Shown here in pieces: positions 16,364 through 26,520 of a stretch of 64,000 nucleotides of DNA. The position numbers and the translations under genes are program-made. Each line of letters starts with the position of its first letter. Position 1 is the first letter of the stretch. This stretch comes from Alphaproteobacteria bacterium (lineage in GTDB: Bacteria; Myxococcota_A; UBA796; GCA-2862545): assembly GCA_020632915.1 (NCBI GenBank), contig JACKEP010000022.1, forward strand, positions 28,013 to 92,012, read 5' to 3'. A model generated the notes under the pieces. The model made no database searches. It saw nothing but the letters and a program-made list of their open reading frames with translations, and was not told the DNA's origin.

Positions 16364-19300
16364 CTACTGCCTTGCCTTGAGACAAGCCACACCCAATATG
16401 AGAGTAGCGGCACCTCCCTCGACCAGGCCACCCAGAGGTGGACCCAAGAAGATCCCGCCACCGACCCCTGTCGCAACCGTTGCCGACGGGTCAACCACAG
16501 GCCCAGCCCCGCCCCCGTTGTTGTCCAGGGCATTGGCGAGCGCTTCAGTCGGTACGCCGAGCAACTTCATCACCATCGTCCGGTAGGCCCACGCTGTCAT
16601 CGCGACGGGGACGACGACCGCCGCTGCACAAAGAGCAAACTCGATAGCAGACTTACCATCGACATCGACTAGAAACGTAGGACGCCCTTGGCCATACACC
16701 GTCCGCGGCTCCTCCCACACCGGGTCCTCGCTCAACCACGCCCCGATCTCCGGCTCGAGGTACCGCGCCCGCCCCCACACCAACCCCGTCGGGTCTTCCG
16801 CGTGCCCCGTGTACCCGTACGGCACCACGTCGCTCGCCGGACCGTCCCGACGCACGCCGTAGCTGTCGCGCACCACGTCCTCGACCAGTGCGCCGCCATC
16901 ATCCAGCCACGCCACCACCGTCCCCAGCTTGTCCCGCAGCGGGTACCGCACCACCGTGCCCGTCCCGTCGAGCTCCGCCAGCACCGTCCCGAAGCTCCGG
17001 CCCACCACGTACTCCGCCAGCACTGTCCCGCTGCCGTCGTACATCGCGCGCGCCAGCCCGTTCACATCGTACGCGAACGTCCACGTCTGCGGGCTCACCC
17101 CGTGGTCGCGCGTCACCAGCACCCGGCGGTCCAACGCGTCGTACCCGTAGGTCCACGACGTGCCGTCCGGCTCCACCATCCCCACCAGCTGGCCCAGGCT
17201 GTTCCACGCGTACGTGGTCTCCGACGTCGTCGTGCCCGTGTCACCCGTGTCGCCAGAGGCCACTGTCGACGCCTGGGACACACGACGACCTTCCGCGTCG
17301 TACCCGTAGCTGTACGTCGCGTCCGCCGACAGCTGGTCCGCCGACGTGTAGCTCACCGAGCCTGCGCTGTTCCCCGACCACGACGTCCGCCGGTACGCCT
17401 CGTCGTACGTGTAGCTCTCCTCCGGCAGGCCGCTCGTCGTCCCGCTGTGGCTCGCCGCCAGCAGACGGCCGATGGGGTCGTGCGTGTACGTGTGCGTGCC
17501 GTACCCGTCCGTCATCGACGACGGGAACCCACGAACCGGGTCGTAGCTGTACGTCAGCGCATGCACCGGAGGGTCCGTCGTGCCCGTCAGGCTCGTCACC
17601 ATCGACAGGACCCGGTCCGAACCGTCGTACGTCACCGACGTCGTCGTCCCGTTGCCGCGCGACAGGCTCTGCAGACGACCGTTCACGTCCACGTCCAACG
17701 TGAACACGCCCGCCACCGCGTCCGACAGCGTCGCGAGCTGACCGGTCTGCGTGTCGTAGCCGTACGTCACGGCGCTGTGCTCCGGGCCCGTGGTCGACGA
17801 CAGTCGGCCACCATCATCGAACACGTACCCCATGCTCGCGTCCGCGTGCAGCGCGTTCGTCGGGCTGTACGCGTGCGTGCTCACCAGACCCGAGGCGTCC
17901 CACGTCTGGACGTGGACGTGGTCCGACGTCTCCGCTCGCCACAGGCGGCCCAGCGCGTCGTACGCGAACGTCTTCGACACGTCGGGGCCCGTCACCGTCA
18001 GCGTGCGTCCCGCCCAGTCGTACGTGTAGCTCAACAGCTGGCCCAGGCGATTGGTCTGGCTCACCATCCGACCGCCGTCGTCGTACACCGACGTCGTCAC
18101 CGGTGACGGGTTCGTCGGGTTCGCGGCCACCGCTCCCTTGTCCGCGTACACCTGCGTGTGCACGTCCGGGTAGCTCCACGCCTGAGTGCCCCCCAGCGGG
18201 TCGATCAGCGCCGTCATGCGACCCAGGCCATCGTACCGGTACTCCGTGGTCCCCACCACGGGCCGGGTCACGAAGCGCTTGCGACCCGCGCCGTCGTAGG
18301 TGACCGTCACGTGCTCCCCACCCGGGAGCTGAAGGTCCGACGGCATGCCCTGCGCAGCGTAGGCCTGTACCCAGATGCGCTCCCCGGCCCCGTTCTCCAT
18401 CCACGCCAGGCGGCTTGCGCTGTCGTAGCCGAAGCGCTGCTTCGTGGAGCCGTCGCCGCGCTCGATGCGCATCACGCGGTCCTCACCATCGAGGACCTGG
18501 CGCTCCTCGAGCTGCCGTTCGACGCCGGTCCCCACCCATGTCTCCACCACGACGTCGTGGGGGCCATACACCTTCTCGGTGACCACCCCCGCGGCGTCGG
18601 TGTGCTGCGTCACGCGGCCGAGGCCGTCGTAGGCAAACAGCTCCTCGCCGCCCGACGGGTAGACCACCCGCGTGGGGCGGAACGCGTCATCCCACTCGTA
18701 GGTGGTGGTGTAGACGCGTGCCACGCTGTCGGGGTCGATGAACGACTGAGCCACGGAAGTGACGGTGCCGTCTTCGCCGTAGGTCGTCACCGTGGTCAAC
18801 TCGGGCGACGTCGCGTCGGGCTCGTATCGGGTGGTGGTCAACGTCGTGAGGTCCTGGGTCTCCTCGAATCCCAGCCCCATCGGGTCACGCTGCTCGATCA
18901 GGCGACCCTCACTGTCGTAGGTGGCCTCGGACGCGCTCGCGGCACCCTCACCTTCCCACGTCAACAGTCGGTGCCCGTCGTCGTAGATAAAGGCCGTGTG
19001 CTGCCCGATCTGGTCTTCGACGTCGCGCAGGTCGCCCATCGCGTCGTAGGTGTAGGTCAACGTCGTGGCGTCCGGCAGCGCTACGCTGGCGATGCGACCA
19101 CTCGATGTCCGCGTGAACGTCATGTCCGGGCCGAGGCTGCTCACGAGGCCCGTGTCGCTGATCTCCAGCGTGTTGCCGAAGCGGTCGGTCATCTTCTGCA
19201 AGCCGTCGTCGACGTCCACCTCCCACTCCGTGCCGTCCGACGTCGTGACGACGAACCGCTGCGGGTCGGCGATGCCCGCGGTACCGAGGGCCCCTGCGTG

Positions 19301-22300
19301 CACGTCGCCGTTGTCCTGCCAGCCGACCTGAGCGGCCGGGTCGTCCGCGCGCACGGCGAGCGTGGACGAGGTCCCGTCGCGTCCCGTGAACACCAGCGTC
19401 GACGAGATCGGCGCCAGCGAGTTGGTGGGGGTCAGGCCGACGTCGAAGACCTCCTGGCGACCATCGGGCCAGGTGAGGACGACGACGTGGGGCTTGCCGG
19501 TGGCGGCGAAGCAGTACTGGAGAATGCCGAAGCCGCCTCCGCAGACGTAGCGGCTCCAGCCACCCCACCCGATGGGGCCGTTCGTCTGGATCCGCAGGTC
19601 GGACAGCTGCAACGACCAGCCGTGACCGAAGTCCCCGTCCTCGAGCCGATCGAGCGAGTCGTAGCGACGCACCAGCGACACCGGGCCCATGGGCGTGGGC
19701 ACCGAGAAGTCCTGGAACGCCAACGTCAGCCTTCCCGGCTTGAAGTCGCCGTCGATGAGGACGGCGTGGATGTCGGTGCGCACCCGACCCGTGGTGTCGA
19801 GCACGTCCACCTGCAGGTTGTAGATGCCGTTGGCGAGTGTGGTCGGATCGAGCCTTCCCACCGTCACGTCGCCGGCGGGTGTCACGAGACCCGAGCCGAT
19901 GGCGATCTGCGCCGTGGCGTCGGCGTTGCCAGGCACCAAGACCGCGCGCCAGAACTGGATCTCGTAGCCCTCGACCGGCGCCATGTGCACCACGACGTCC
20001 ACGGGCGTCGCGACACGGTCGCCATCCTCGGGCGTAAGGATCTCGGCGGTGGGCCACTCGCCCGCGATCTCCGGATCGTCAGACGCCGGATACGGCGGAT
20101 CCCCGACCGCCAACACCGTGGCGTCATCCTCGGTGTCGGTGCGGGGGTCGTCCGACACGGCGAGCTGCGCCATCGTGTTCTCGTCGGCGACGATGGCCTG
20201 AGTGCTCACCTGTCCCACGATGTTCGAGCCAAGCTCGAGGGTCACATCGAACCCGACCCTGATGCTCGACGTCTGGCCGAGCAGCGCGTGAGTGACGTGG
20301 ACGCTGCTGTCCTCCGCTGCCGTGCCGGACACCGTGACGTCGGCGTCCGTGACGAGGCTACCGGCGACGAGCGTGGTGTAGCCAGGAACGGGAAGGCTCA
20401 CGTCGAGGTCGGCCTGACCGGTGAGCCCGCGGTTGAACAGCGTGAGCTCATAGTGCACCACGTCCCCGGGGCTCACGCCGCCGTTGCCGTCGGTGTCGGT
20501 GACCACGAGGGCCAGCAACGACGCTTCGAGCGAGGCCCCGGCAGGAAAGATGTTCGTGCGTGTGGGATTCGCGGCACCCGGCGTGCCCGGGTCGTCCGAC
20601 ACCACCGCGTCGGGTAGCTCCGACGTGACGGCAGCCTGATGGACCACCTGGGACACGCCCGACGGCAGCACCACGTCGACCTGCGCTTCGAGCACCTGCG
20701 TTCCCCCCAGCGACGCCAAGGACACCTTCACCACCGGAGCGGCACCGCTGGTGTCCACCGTCACCGAGCCGAGCGTCGCCGACGCGCTGTCGGCCACGAG
20801 GCTCACGTTGGCGTCGAGCGGGAGGGACACCTCGACATCCGCCACCGCGACGCCGTCGACCGGTGTCACCTGGAGCAGCAGGCGCGCGGTGTCGCCAGCG
20901 GTGAACACACCGTTCGCGTCCGCGTCGTCCTGCAGCACGTCCACCAGCGTGACGTCCAGCCCCGGCAGCGGCGTCACGTCCAGGTCGCCCTCCTCGCTCA
21001 GCGTGCCGTACAGGTTGCCCAGGGCGTCGGTCCACGCGAGGTTCCGGAGCACTGACGGCGTGGAACCAGCGAGGCTCGACGGCACGGTGTACGCGGAGTC
21101 GGCGGCGGCCCACGACCCACCGGCGAGCAAGGTCGGCAGCGTGCTCGACACCACGTCCGTGCCCACCGACTGGGCCAAGACCACGCCCACCGCGTCCGCG
21201 GCGCCCACGTTCGAGATCGTGGTCGACAGATCGACCACATCACTGGCCGCCACGACCAGGCCGTCCGGCAGTGCGTCCGCCACTTCGAGCACGGGCACCT
21301 GCTGCGTCACCAGGTCGACGGCGATCGGAGAATAGGCGCGCGTGCCGTTGAACGTGCCGACGGCGAGCACGGCGGTCGGCAGCGACTGACCGTCCGCCGC
21401 CCTCAGCCGGTCAAGGTAGTGCGCGTTGGACTCGGCCAAGCCGCGGCTGGCCAACACCACAGGCGCAGTGGTGTGCGAGGCGCTGACCGCGTCGCCCGCA
21501 TCCAGGGTGCCGAGCTCGCCGCTTCCGAGGAACGCGGACCCGCCATCGACTCCCAGCACAGACAGCGAGAGGTCGTCAATCGAGACCGCGCCGGTGTCCA
21601 CGCTCACACGCGTGTCGTGCCCCTGCACGCTCACCGGTTCCGACGTCGGATTGCTCACGGCAAGGCCGACGGTGGCGCGAAGCTCGCCGCCCGCGGCGGC
21701 GACCAGCAGCGCGCCGAGGTCCGTGTCGGCTGCGTGCACCAACGCGGAGACGGACCACACGTCGAAGGCGCCAGCGTCGACCGTCGCGGGGGTTCCCTGC
21801 GTCAGGTCGGGGGTCATCCCCGTGCCCGTCAGCAACGGGGACGCCGTCCAGTCGGTGTCGACCGTGAGCGACTGCCACGGATCGAGCGCTGTCGGACGCG
21901 CTTCGAGCAGGACGTCGACGCCCGTGACCGACACCGAGGCCACGCCCTGGTTCCGCACGCTGACGACCGCGGGCACCACCAGGGTGAGTCCATCGAACGC
22001 CACGTCGAGCGTGGCGTCCACCTGCTCGCCAGGCAGGGCGTCGGCGGGCGACGCCTCCACGGTCGCCGCCAGCTCCGGAGCCAGCAGCGGCGTCATCGCC
22101 CCTGCATTGGCGGTGGAGCAGGCGGTAGCGTCGAGCGACAGCCCCGAGCCCGCGAAGTCGATCCGATCGGCGACCACGCCGCACGTGAGCGTGAACAGCT
22201 GACCGCCAACCTCGACGCCACCCGACGGCGCCGCCAGATAGCCCGTCGCGCTCACATTCGACCCCACGATGGACACTGCGTCGTCCGCGCCATCACCCGC

Positions 22301-25300
22301 GAGCAGCAAGAGCGCGTCACCGTAGGCGCTCAGCTCCAGGTCGTCGGCCGACACCCTGATCGAGGCCGTCGACACCAAGGTCGCCTGCACGTCGACCGTG
22401 ACGTCGATGGGGCACGTCGTGTAGTAGACGCCGGGCTCCAGCACGCTGTCGACCGTCCACACGCCCCCCGGGCACGCCGTGACCTCATGGTAGGTGTCGC
22501 CATAGGCCAGCGCCTTGGCGCTGCCCGGCGCCCAGTCGGCTACGTCGAACCACACCGGAGCGCTCGACGGTACCGTGGCCGCGGGCGCGTCGCTGAGGCT
22601 GACGTCGCCTCGCAGGTGCACGTCGCCGCTGACGATCCGCCCCTCGACGGCCTTTCCGCCACCTCCAATCCACAGATCTCCCGCACTGTACACGTCGCCG
22701 CGGACCACGCCCGAACAGCCGGACCACTCCAAGGCCTTGCGTACGGCGCCGCCGTTCGCCCACATCGCCACGGGCTGCGTGGTCGTGACATCGACCGTCT
22801 GCACGTCTACGCCGCCGTCGCCATCGGTGATCGTGAGCAGCACGGTGTGCGACCCGACGCCGGCGAACACGTGGGACGCCAGCACACCAGCCCAGCCCGG
22901 CCCCGACGCCACCGGGTCGACGATCTCGGGAGCAGACCCATCGCCCCAGTCGATCTCGACCGTGTGGGTGTCGACAGGACCGTCGTCCGCAATGCGGCCC
23001 GTGAGGGTGACGACGCCGTCGCCCAGGCCGTTGTGACCGAGCACAGTAGCGACCGGCTCGGCGTTGTCGACCGTGACCTCCACGGTGTCCGTGGCGGACG
23101 CCCACCCGTCGCTGACCGTGACCGTCACGTCATAGATGCCATCGTCGAGCGCGATGAACGACAGCTGGTCCTGACCCTGCGACACGCCCGTGACCGGCAG
23201 CCCTGACGTGGGCACGACGGACCACGAGTAGGTCAGGGTGTCGTCGACGTCGACATCCTCGGTGTCGGGCACCAGCGTGACCACCTGCCCCTCGTGGGGC
23301 GTCACGCTCGGCGCGGAGAGGGTGACCGTAGGCGGGTGATTCTGCCGAAGCCCAACGCAGTCGCCGACCGTCACCTGGGTCTCGAGATAGACGACATCGG
23401 CCTCGAAACACACCTGGGCCGTGTCGACGACGTCGACGTCGACCGACAGCTCCAGCAGGCCGAAGCCCTCGTGCACGAGCGGCGGAGCCACGGAGACCGA
23501 GCTGGGGTCGACCGCGAGGCCGTCGAGGTAGGCACGAACGTCGGTGACCTGCGGACCCACGTAGGCCGGCAAGATGTCCGGCAGCGCACTGCCGTCGCCG
23601 ACTTCGATGCACGAGCCACCGGTGTTGCCCGTGACCTCGTCCATCGTGCCGAACTCCCCGGTGCCGTAGGGAGAGTCACAGCCGGCCTGGGCGTGCGTGC
23701 CGGTGACGAACGCGCTGACAGCGATGCCATTCTCGGCCAGGCAGGCGTAGGCGGCCGTCTGGTTCCATGAGGTCGTGTTGTAGCCGTCGGACACCACCAG
23801 GATCCGCTTGAGCGACGCGCTGGACCCGTCGAGCAGATCGCAGGCGTGGTGGACCGCACCGAAGATCGACGACCCCTGCGCCGTGGTGGCGACGTTGTAG
23901 GTCGTGAACGCGCTGGGGCCCGCGTAGGGATGGATCGGGTCCTCGGCGCGCGACATCGACGCCATTGCCTCCAGGACGTCGAGGGTGCCGTCAGCATCCG
24001 CGTCGGCATCGGGCGCGACCCAGACCTGCGCGCCAGCGTCGGGAGACAGGTCGGCGGCACCGAACAGGGATTCGAAGAAGACCAGCGACACCTCGTCGAC
24101 CGAACCGCTGGCGATCACCGCGTTGAGCAGGTTCTCGACCGCCACGATCTGGCAGTCGAAATCCTGGTTGTCGACACCGTCGCCGTTCCGGTCGCCGCAG
24201 GTCGTCGACGACGTGACGAAGAAGGCGGAGGGCGACAGATCGACCACGATCGACAGAGCGACATCGTCCGTGGGCGCGGTGACATCTACACCCACACCCA
24301 GGTCGGCGCGCACAGTGGTCGCACCCGGCAGCACCCCCTCGCCGTCGGCATGCGACGTAATCGTCAGCTCCATGTCGATACCGTCGATCGTGGCGACGCT
24401 CGGGGGAGGCGGGCCGAGCTTCTCGACGTAGCCGACAGGAGGCGCGCAATCGAAGACAGGGTCGTCCGAGTCGCCGTAGCCGTCACCATCGGCGTCCGGG
24501 TAGTAGTTGACGGCCTGCTCCCGACCGCCGCGGAAGATGCCGATCGACCCCCCGTACGTGTGGACCGAACCATCGGTGGGGTAGGCGAGCAACACGTCGT
24601 CGAACCCGTCGAGGTCGATGTCGGCCCTGGCCAGCAGGTTGTAGTGCAGCGGCGTGCCGTTGTAGTAGATCGAGCTGTCGGACCCGTCGATGCGACCGTC
24701 GATGGCTGCGGTGTACCGCGTGGCCCCCTGCACGAAGGGCCCATACGTCACGAAGGCCGCACCCTTGCCATCCGGCGAACCCTTGTCACCCCACGCCACC
24801 ATGTCGAGGAAGCCATCGCCGTCCAGGTCAAGGTCGCCGATCACGTCGGTTCCGATCCGCACCTGGTTGACCGAAGACTGAAGCGCCGTCCAGGTGGCCG
24901 CGGTGGTCTGGCTGCCAGTCAGCGCACCGCTGAACAGACGGACGATGCCTGGACTCTGGGTGGCGAACGCGGGCTCGCCGATCCAGAGGTCGGGCACGCC
25001 GTCGCCTGTGACGTCGCCGGCCGACGCGATGGTCTGACCGAACGTCGAGCCCCCGGTGAACAACGTGCGCAGGTGCGTGGCGTCCGACGCCGTGAGCTGC
25101 TCGGCTGACCCGGTCGACCAGCCCGCGTCACCGTTCCACAGGTACACCTTGCCCGCAGTGAGGGCGCCGATGGCGACGACGTCCATGCCCGTGCCGTCGA
25201 GGTCACCGAGGTTGACGATCGGGTAGCCGAACCGGCCTGCGCTCGATCCACCATAGATGCGGACCCGATCGTCAGTCCCCGCAGTGAGCGAACTACCCAG

Positions 25301-26035
25301 CGGGGAAGGGAACACATAGACCTCACCCTCCCCGGTGGTGGAGGTGGTGCCGATGATGGCCGACACGATCGCATCGTCGAGGCCGTCGCCGGTGACGTCG
25401 GCCAGCTCGACCTCCCAACCGAACTGCACGCCGCTCGCTCGCTGCAGGAGAACCGTGGACGCGACCGAATCGATGGTGGACGCACCGCTCAATGTCGACA
25501 GCGTGACGTGGTCGATCACCCAGGCCTTGCCCGCACCCATCGAGCCGACCATGAGGTCGTCGTCACCGTCGCCGTCGACGTCACCGACGGACAGATCGCG
25601 GCCGATCGCGTAGCCGGTGAGGTCGCCGTACAGGGTGATGTCGGCCGTGTCGACGTCGATGGTGCCTGCGGACACGGACGCATCGACGTCGAAGAAGATG
25701 TAGACAGCGCCCGCGTCGTTTGCGGTGCTGCCCCCATCGACGTGCTCCACGTAGGGCGCACCGATCACCAGGTCCGGCGCTGCGCCACCTCCGAACTGGC
25801 CCATGACCATCGCGTCAGCCAACAGGTCGGCCGTGCCGTTGACGCCGGAAGGTGCGATCGTGGCATCCGCCCCCGAGAAGGCGAGTGTACCCCCAAGGAA
25901 TCCACCGCCGAGCGCACAGTCACTGGGGTCGGCAGACGCCGTTCCCAGCGGCAGGGTGCAGGCGAACCACACGGCAGCCGCACGCCAGCTGGCGGCGCGA
26001 TTGGTGCAAACGTGAGAACGGGTCAGGGGACGCAT
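16364..26035 (-). CDS. Giant secreted Rhs/YD-repeat protein with FG-GAP, vWA and PKD regions
   Basis: 3223 residues from the ATG at 26033-26035, with a ggag site and a signal peptide (AAAVWFACTLPLGTASA). In order: FG-GAP/integrin-like repeats (~50-500; GDVDGDGDDDLMVGS), a MopE-like YYPDADGDGYGDSDD (~510), a vWA-like domain (~590-800; IVVDLSPSAFF, RILVVSDGYN), two PKD domains (~905-1080), and a long beta region with CARDB/DUF11-like modules to ~1990. The Rhs part starts at FKPGRLTLAFQDF (~2098), continues as YD repeats, and ends in the core motif YLEPEIGAWLSEDPV (~3090). The ~110-residue tip after LVDVDGKS has two hydrophobic, Gly/Ala-rich segments. Probably a surface or secreted polymorphic toxin-like protein; the tip activity is unknown. 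Confidence 0.85.
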   Translation of the reverse strand: MRPLTRSHVCTNRAASWRAAAVWFACTLPLGTASADPSDCALGGGFLGGTLAFSGADATIAPSGVNGTADLLADAMVMGQFGGGAAPDLVIGAPYVEHVDGGSTANDAGAVYIFFDVDASVSAGTIDVDTADITLYGDLTGYAIGRDLSVGDVDGDGDDDLMVGSMGAGKAWVIDHVTLSTLSGASTIDSVASTVLLQRASGVQFGWEVELADVTGDGLDDAIVSAIIGTTSTTGEGEVYVFPSPLGSSLTAGTDDRVRIYGGSSAGRFGYPIVNLGDLDGTGMDVVAIGALTAGKVYLWNGDAGWSTGSAEQLTASDATHLRTLFTGGSTFGQTIASAGDVTGDGVPDLWIGEPAFATQSPGIVRLFSGALTGSQTTAATWTALQSSVNQVRIGTDVIGDLDLDGDGFLDMVAWGDKGSPDGKGAAFVTYGPFVQGATRYTAAIDGRIDGSDSSIYYNGTPLHYNLLARADIDLDGFDDVLLAYPTDGSVHTYGGSIGIFRGGREQAVNYYPDADGDGYGDSDDPVFDCAPPVGYVEKLGPPPPSVATIDGIDMELTITSHADGEGVLPGATTVRADLGVGVDVTAPTDDVALSIVVDLSPSAFFVTSSTTCGDRNGDGVDNQDFDCQIVAVENLLNAVIASGSVDEVSLVFFESLFGAADLSPDAGAQVWVAPDADADADGTLDVLEAMASMSRAEDPIHPYAGPSAFTTYNVATTAQGSSIFGAVHHACDLLDGSSASLKRILVVSDGYNTTSWNQTAAYACLAENGIAVSAFVTGTHAQAGCDSPYGTGEFGTMDEVTGNTGGSCIEVGDGSALPDILPAYVGPQVTDVRAYLDGLAVDPSSVSVAPPLVHEGFGLLELSVDVDVVDTAQVCFEADVVYLETQVTVGDCVGLRQNHPPTVTLSAPSVTPHEGQVVTLVPDTEDVDVDDTLTYSWSVVPTSGLPVTGVSQGQDQLSFIALDDGIYDVTVTVSDGWASATDTVEVTVDNAEPVATVLGHNGLGDGVVTLTGRIADDGPVDTHTVEIDWGDGSAPEIVDPVASGPGWAGVLASHVFAGVGSHTVLLTITDGDGGVDVQTVDVTTTQPVAMWANGGAVRKALEWSGCSGVVRGDVYSAGDLWIGGGGKAVEGRIVSGDVHLRGDVSLSDAPAATVPSSAPVWFDVADWAPGSAKALAYGDTYHEVTACPGGVWTVDSVLEPGVYYTTCPIDVTVDVQATLVSTASIRVSADDLELSAYGDALLLLAGDGADDAVSIVGSNVSATGYLAAPSGGVEVGGQLFTLTCGVVADRIDFAGSGLSLDATACSTANAGAMTPLLAPELAATVEASPADALPGEQVDATLDVAFDGLTLVVPAVVSVRNQGVASVSVTGVDVLLEARPTALDPWQSLTVDTDWTASPLLTGTGMTPDLTQGTPATVDAGAFDVWSVSALVHAADTDLGALLVAAAGGELRATVGLAVSNPTSEPVSVQGHDTRVSVDTGAVSIDDLSLSVLGVDGGSAFLGSGELGTLDAGDAVSASHTTAPVVLASRGLAESNAHYLDRLRAADGQSLPTAVLAVGTFNGTRAYSPIAVDLVTQQVPVLEVADALPDGLVVAASDVVDLSTTISNVGAADAVGVVLAQSVGTDVVSSTLPTLLAGGSWAAADSAYTVPSSLAGSTPSVLRNLAWTDALGNLYGTLSEEGDLDVTPLPGLDVTLVDVLQDDADANGVFTAGDTARLLLQVTPVDGVAVADVEVSLPLDANVSLVADSASATLGSVTVDTSGAAPVVKVSLASLGGTQVLEAQVDVVLPSGVSQVVHQAAVTSELPDAVVSDDPGTPGAANPTRTNIFPAGASLEASLLALVVTDTDGNGGVSPGDVVHYELTLFNRGLTGQADLDVSLPVPGYTTLVAGSLVTDADVTVSGTAAEDSSVHVTHALLGQTSSIRVGFDVTLELGSNIVGQVSTQAIVADENTMAQLAVSDDPRTDTEDDATVLAVGDPPYPASDDPEIAGEWPTAEILTPEDGDRVATPVDVVVHMAPVEGYEIQFWRAVLVPGNADATAQIAIGSGLVTPAGDVTVGRLDPTTLANGIYNLQVDVLDTTGRVRTDIHAVLIDGDFKPGRLTLAFQDFSVPTPMGPVSLVRRYDSLDRLEDGDFGHGWSLQLSDLRIQTNGPIGWGGWSRYVCGGGFGILQYCFAATGKPHVVVLTWPDGRQEVFDVGLTPTNSLAPISSTLVFTGRDGTSSTLAVRADDPAAQVGWQDNGDVHAGALGTAGIADPQRFVVTTSDGTEWEVDVDDGLQKMTDRFGNTLEISDTGLVSSLGPDMTFTRTSSGRIASVALPDATTLTYTYDAMGDLRDVEDQIGQHTAFIYDDGHRLLTWEGEGAASASEATYDSEGRLIEQRDPMGLGFEETQDLTTLTTTRYEPDATSPELTTVTTYGEDGTVTSVAQSFIDPDSVARVYTTTYEWDDAFRPTRVVYPSGGEELFAYDGLGRVTQHTDAAGVVTEKVYGPHDVVVETWVGTGVERQLEERQVLDGEDRVMRIERGDGSTKQRFGYDSASRLAWMENGAGERIWVQAYAAQGMPSDLQLPGGEHVTVTYDGAGRKRFVTRPVVGTTEYRYDGLGRMTALIDPLGGTQAWSYPDVHTQVYADKGAVAANPTNPSPVTTSVYDDGGRMVSQTNRLGQLLSYTYDWAGRTLTVTGPDVSKTFAYDALGRLWRAETSDHVHVQTWDASGLVSTHAYSPTNALHADASMGYVFDDGGRLSSTTGPEHSAVTYGYDTQTGQLATLSDAVAGVFTLDVDVNGRLQSLSRGNGTTTSVTYDGSDRVLSMVTSLTGTTDPPVHALTYSYDPVRGFPSSMTDGYGTHTYTHDPIGRLLAASHSGTTSGLPEESYTYDEAYRRTSWSGNSAGSVSYTSADQLSADATYSYGYDAEGRRVSQASTVASGDTGDTGTTTSETTYAWNSLGQLVGMVEPDGTSWTYGYDALDRRVLVTRDHGVSPQTWTFAYDVNGLARAMYDGSGTVLAEYVVGRSFGTVLAELDGTGTVVRYPLRDKLGTVVAWLDDGGALVEDVVRDSYGVRRDGPASDVVPYGYTGHAEDPTGLVWGRARYLEPEIGAWLSEDPVWEEPRTVYGQGRPTFLVDVDGKSAIEFALCAAAVVVPVAMTAWAYRTMVMKLLGVPTEALANALDNNGGGAGPVVDPSATVATGVGGGIFLGPPLGGLVEGGAATLILGVACLKARQ

Positions 26036-26520
26036 GGCGACTCCAGGGGCTTCGCGTCTCGCACGCACACGTGTCCAGCACGCCATCAACATGGCGGACA
26101 CGGACACGGCGTTTTGGGGGGAGCTCGGACGCGCCCGCACCCTACTCTCGCGCGCCTCCACTCGACACGTCCCTGCACAAAATCTGCTGGGAGCAATCCC
26201 GCAGGTACCGGATTCTCGCCTTCTTGCTACACTTAATCAGATATCTGCCTCCCATCAGTATCTTCTGGGAGCCGCAGCATCGGGGTCCTGTTGCCGGGAC
26301 TGCGTTCGGTGCACGGTCCACAGGGTGCGCTGCGTTCCGTGAAAGGCGCCACGGTCCGATGCCTGCAGAAACGGCAGAACCACAGCGTCGGTGACCCACG
26401 TACGCCCATGGCACCACTTGATGGGATGTGCGTCATGTCGACAGGAAGAACCGCCCTTCTCCCATACGTCCATACATGCACGCGGCGCGGCGGCGTCTCC
26501 AACGGTTGCTCGCTGGCCCC
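26036..26520. other. Intergenic region upstream of the Rhs gene
   Basis: A 485-bp stretch between the tamB stop (26521) and the Rhs start. It is visibly less GC-rich than its surroundings around 26170-26290, consistent with a promoter region or acquired DNA. Short ORFs exist on both strands but none has convincing codon use or a ribosome site. No tRNA, repeat array or clear terminator was found. Confidence 0.5.

Noticed and set aside
26233..26502. 89-residue minus-strand ORF upstream of the Rhs gene
   Set aside because: No ribosome site, irregular composition and no similarity I recognise; the region is better read as intergenic.
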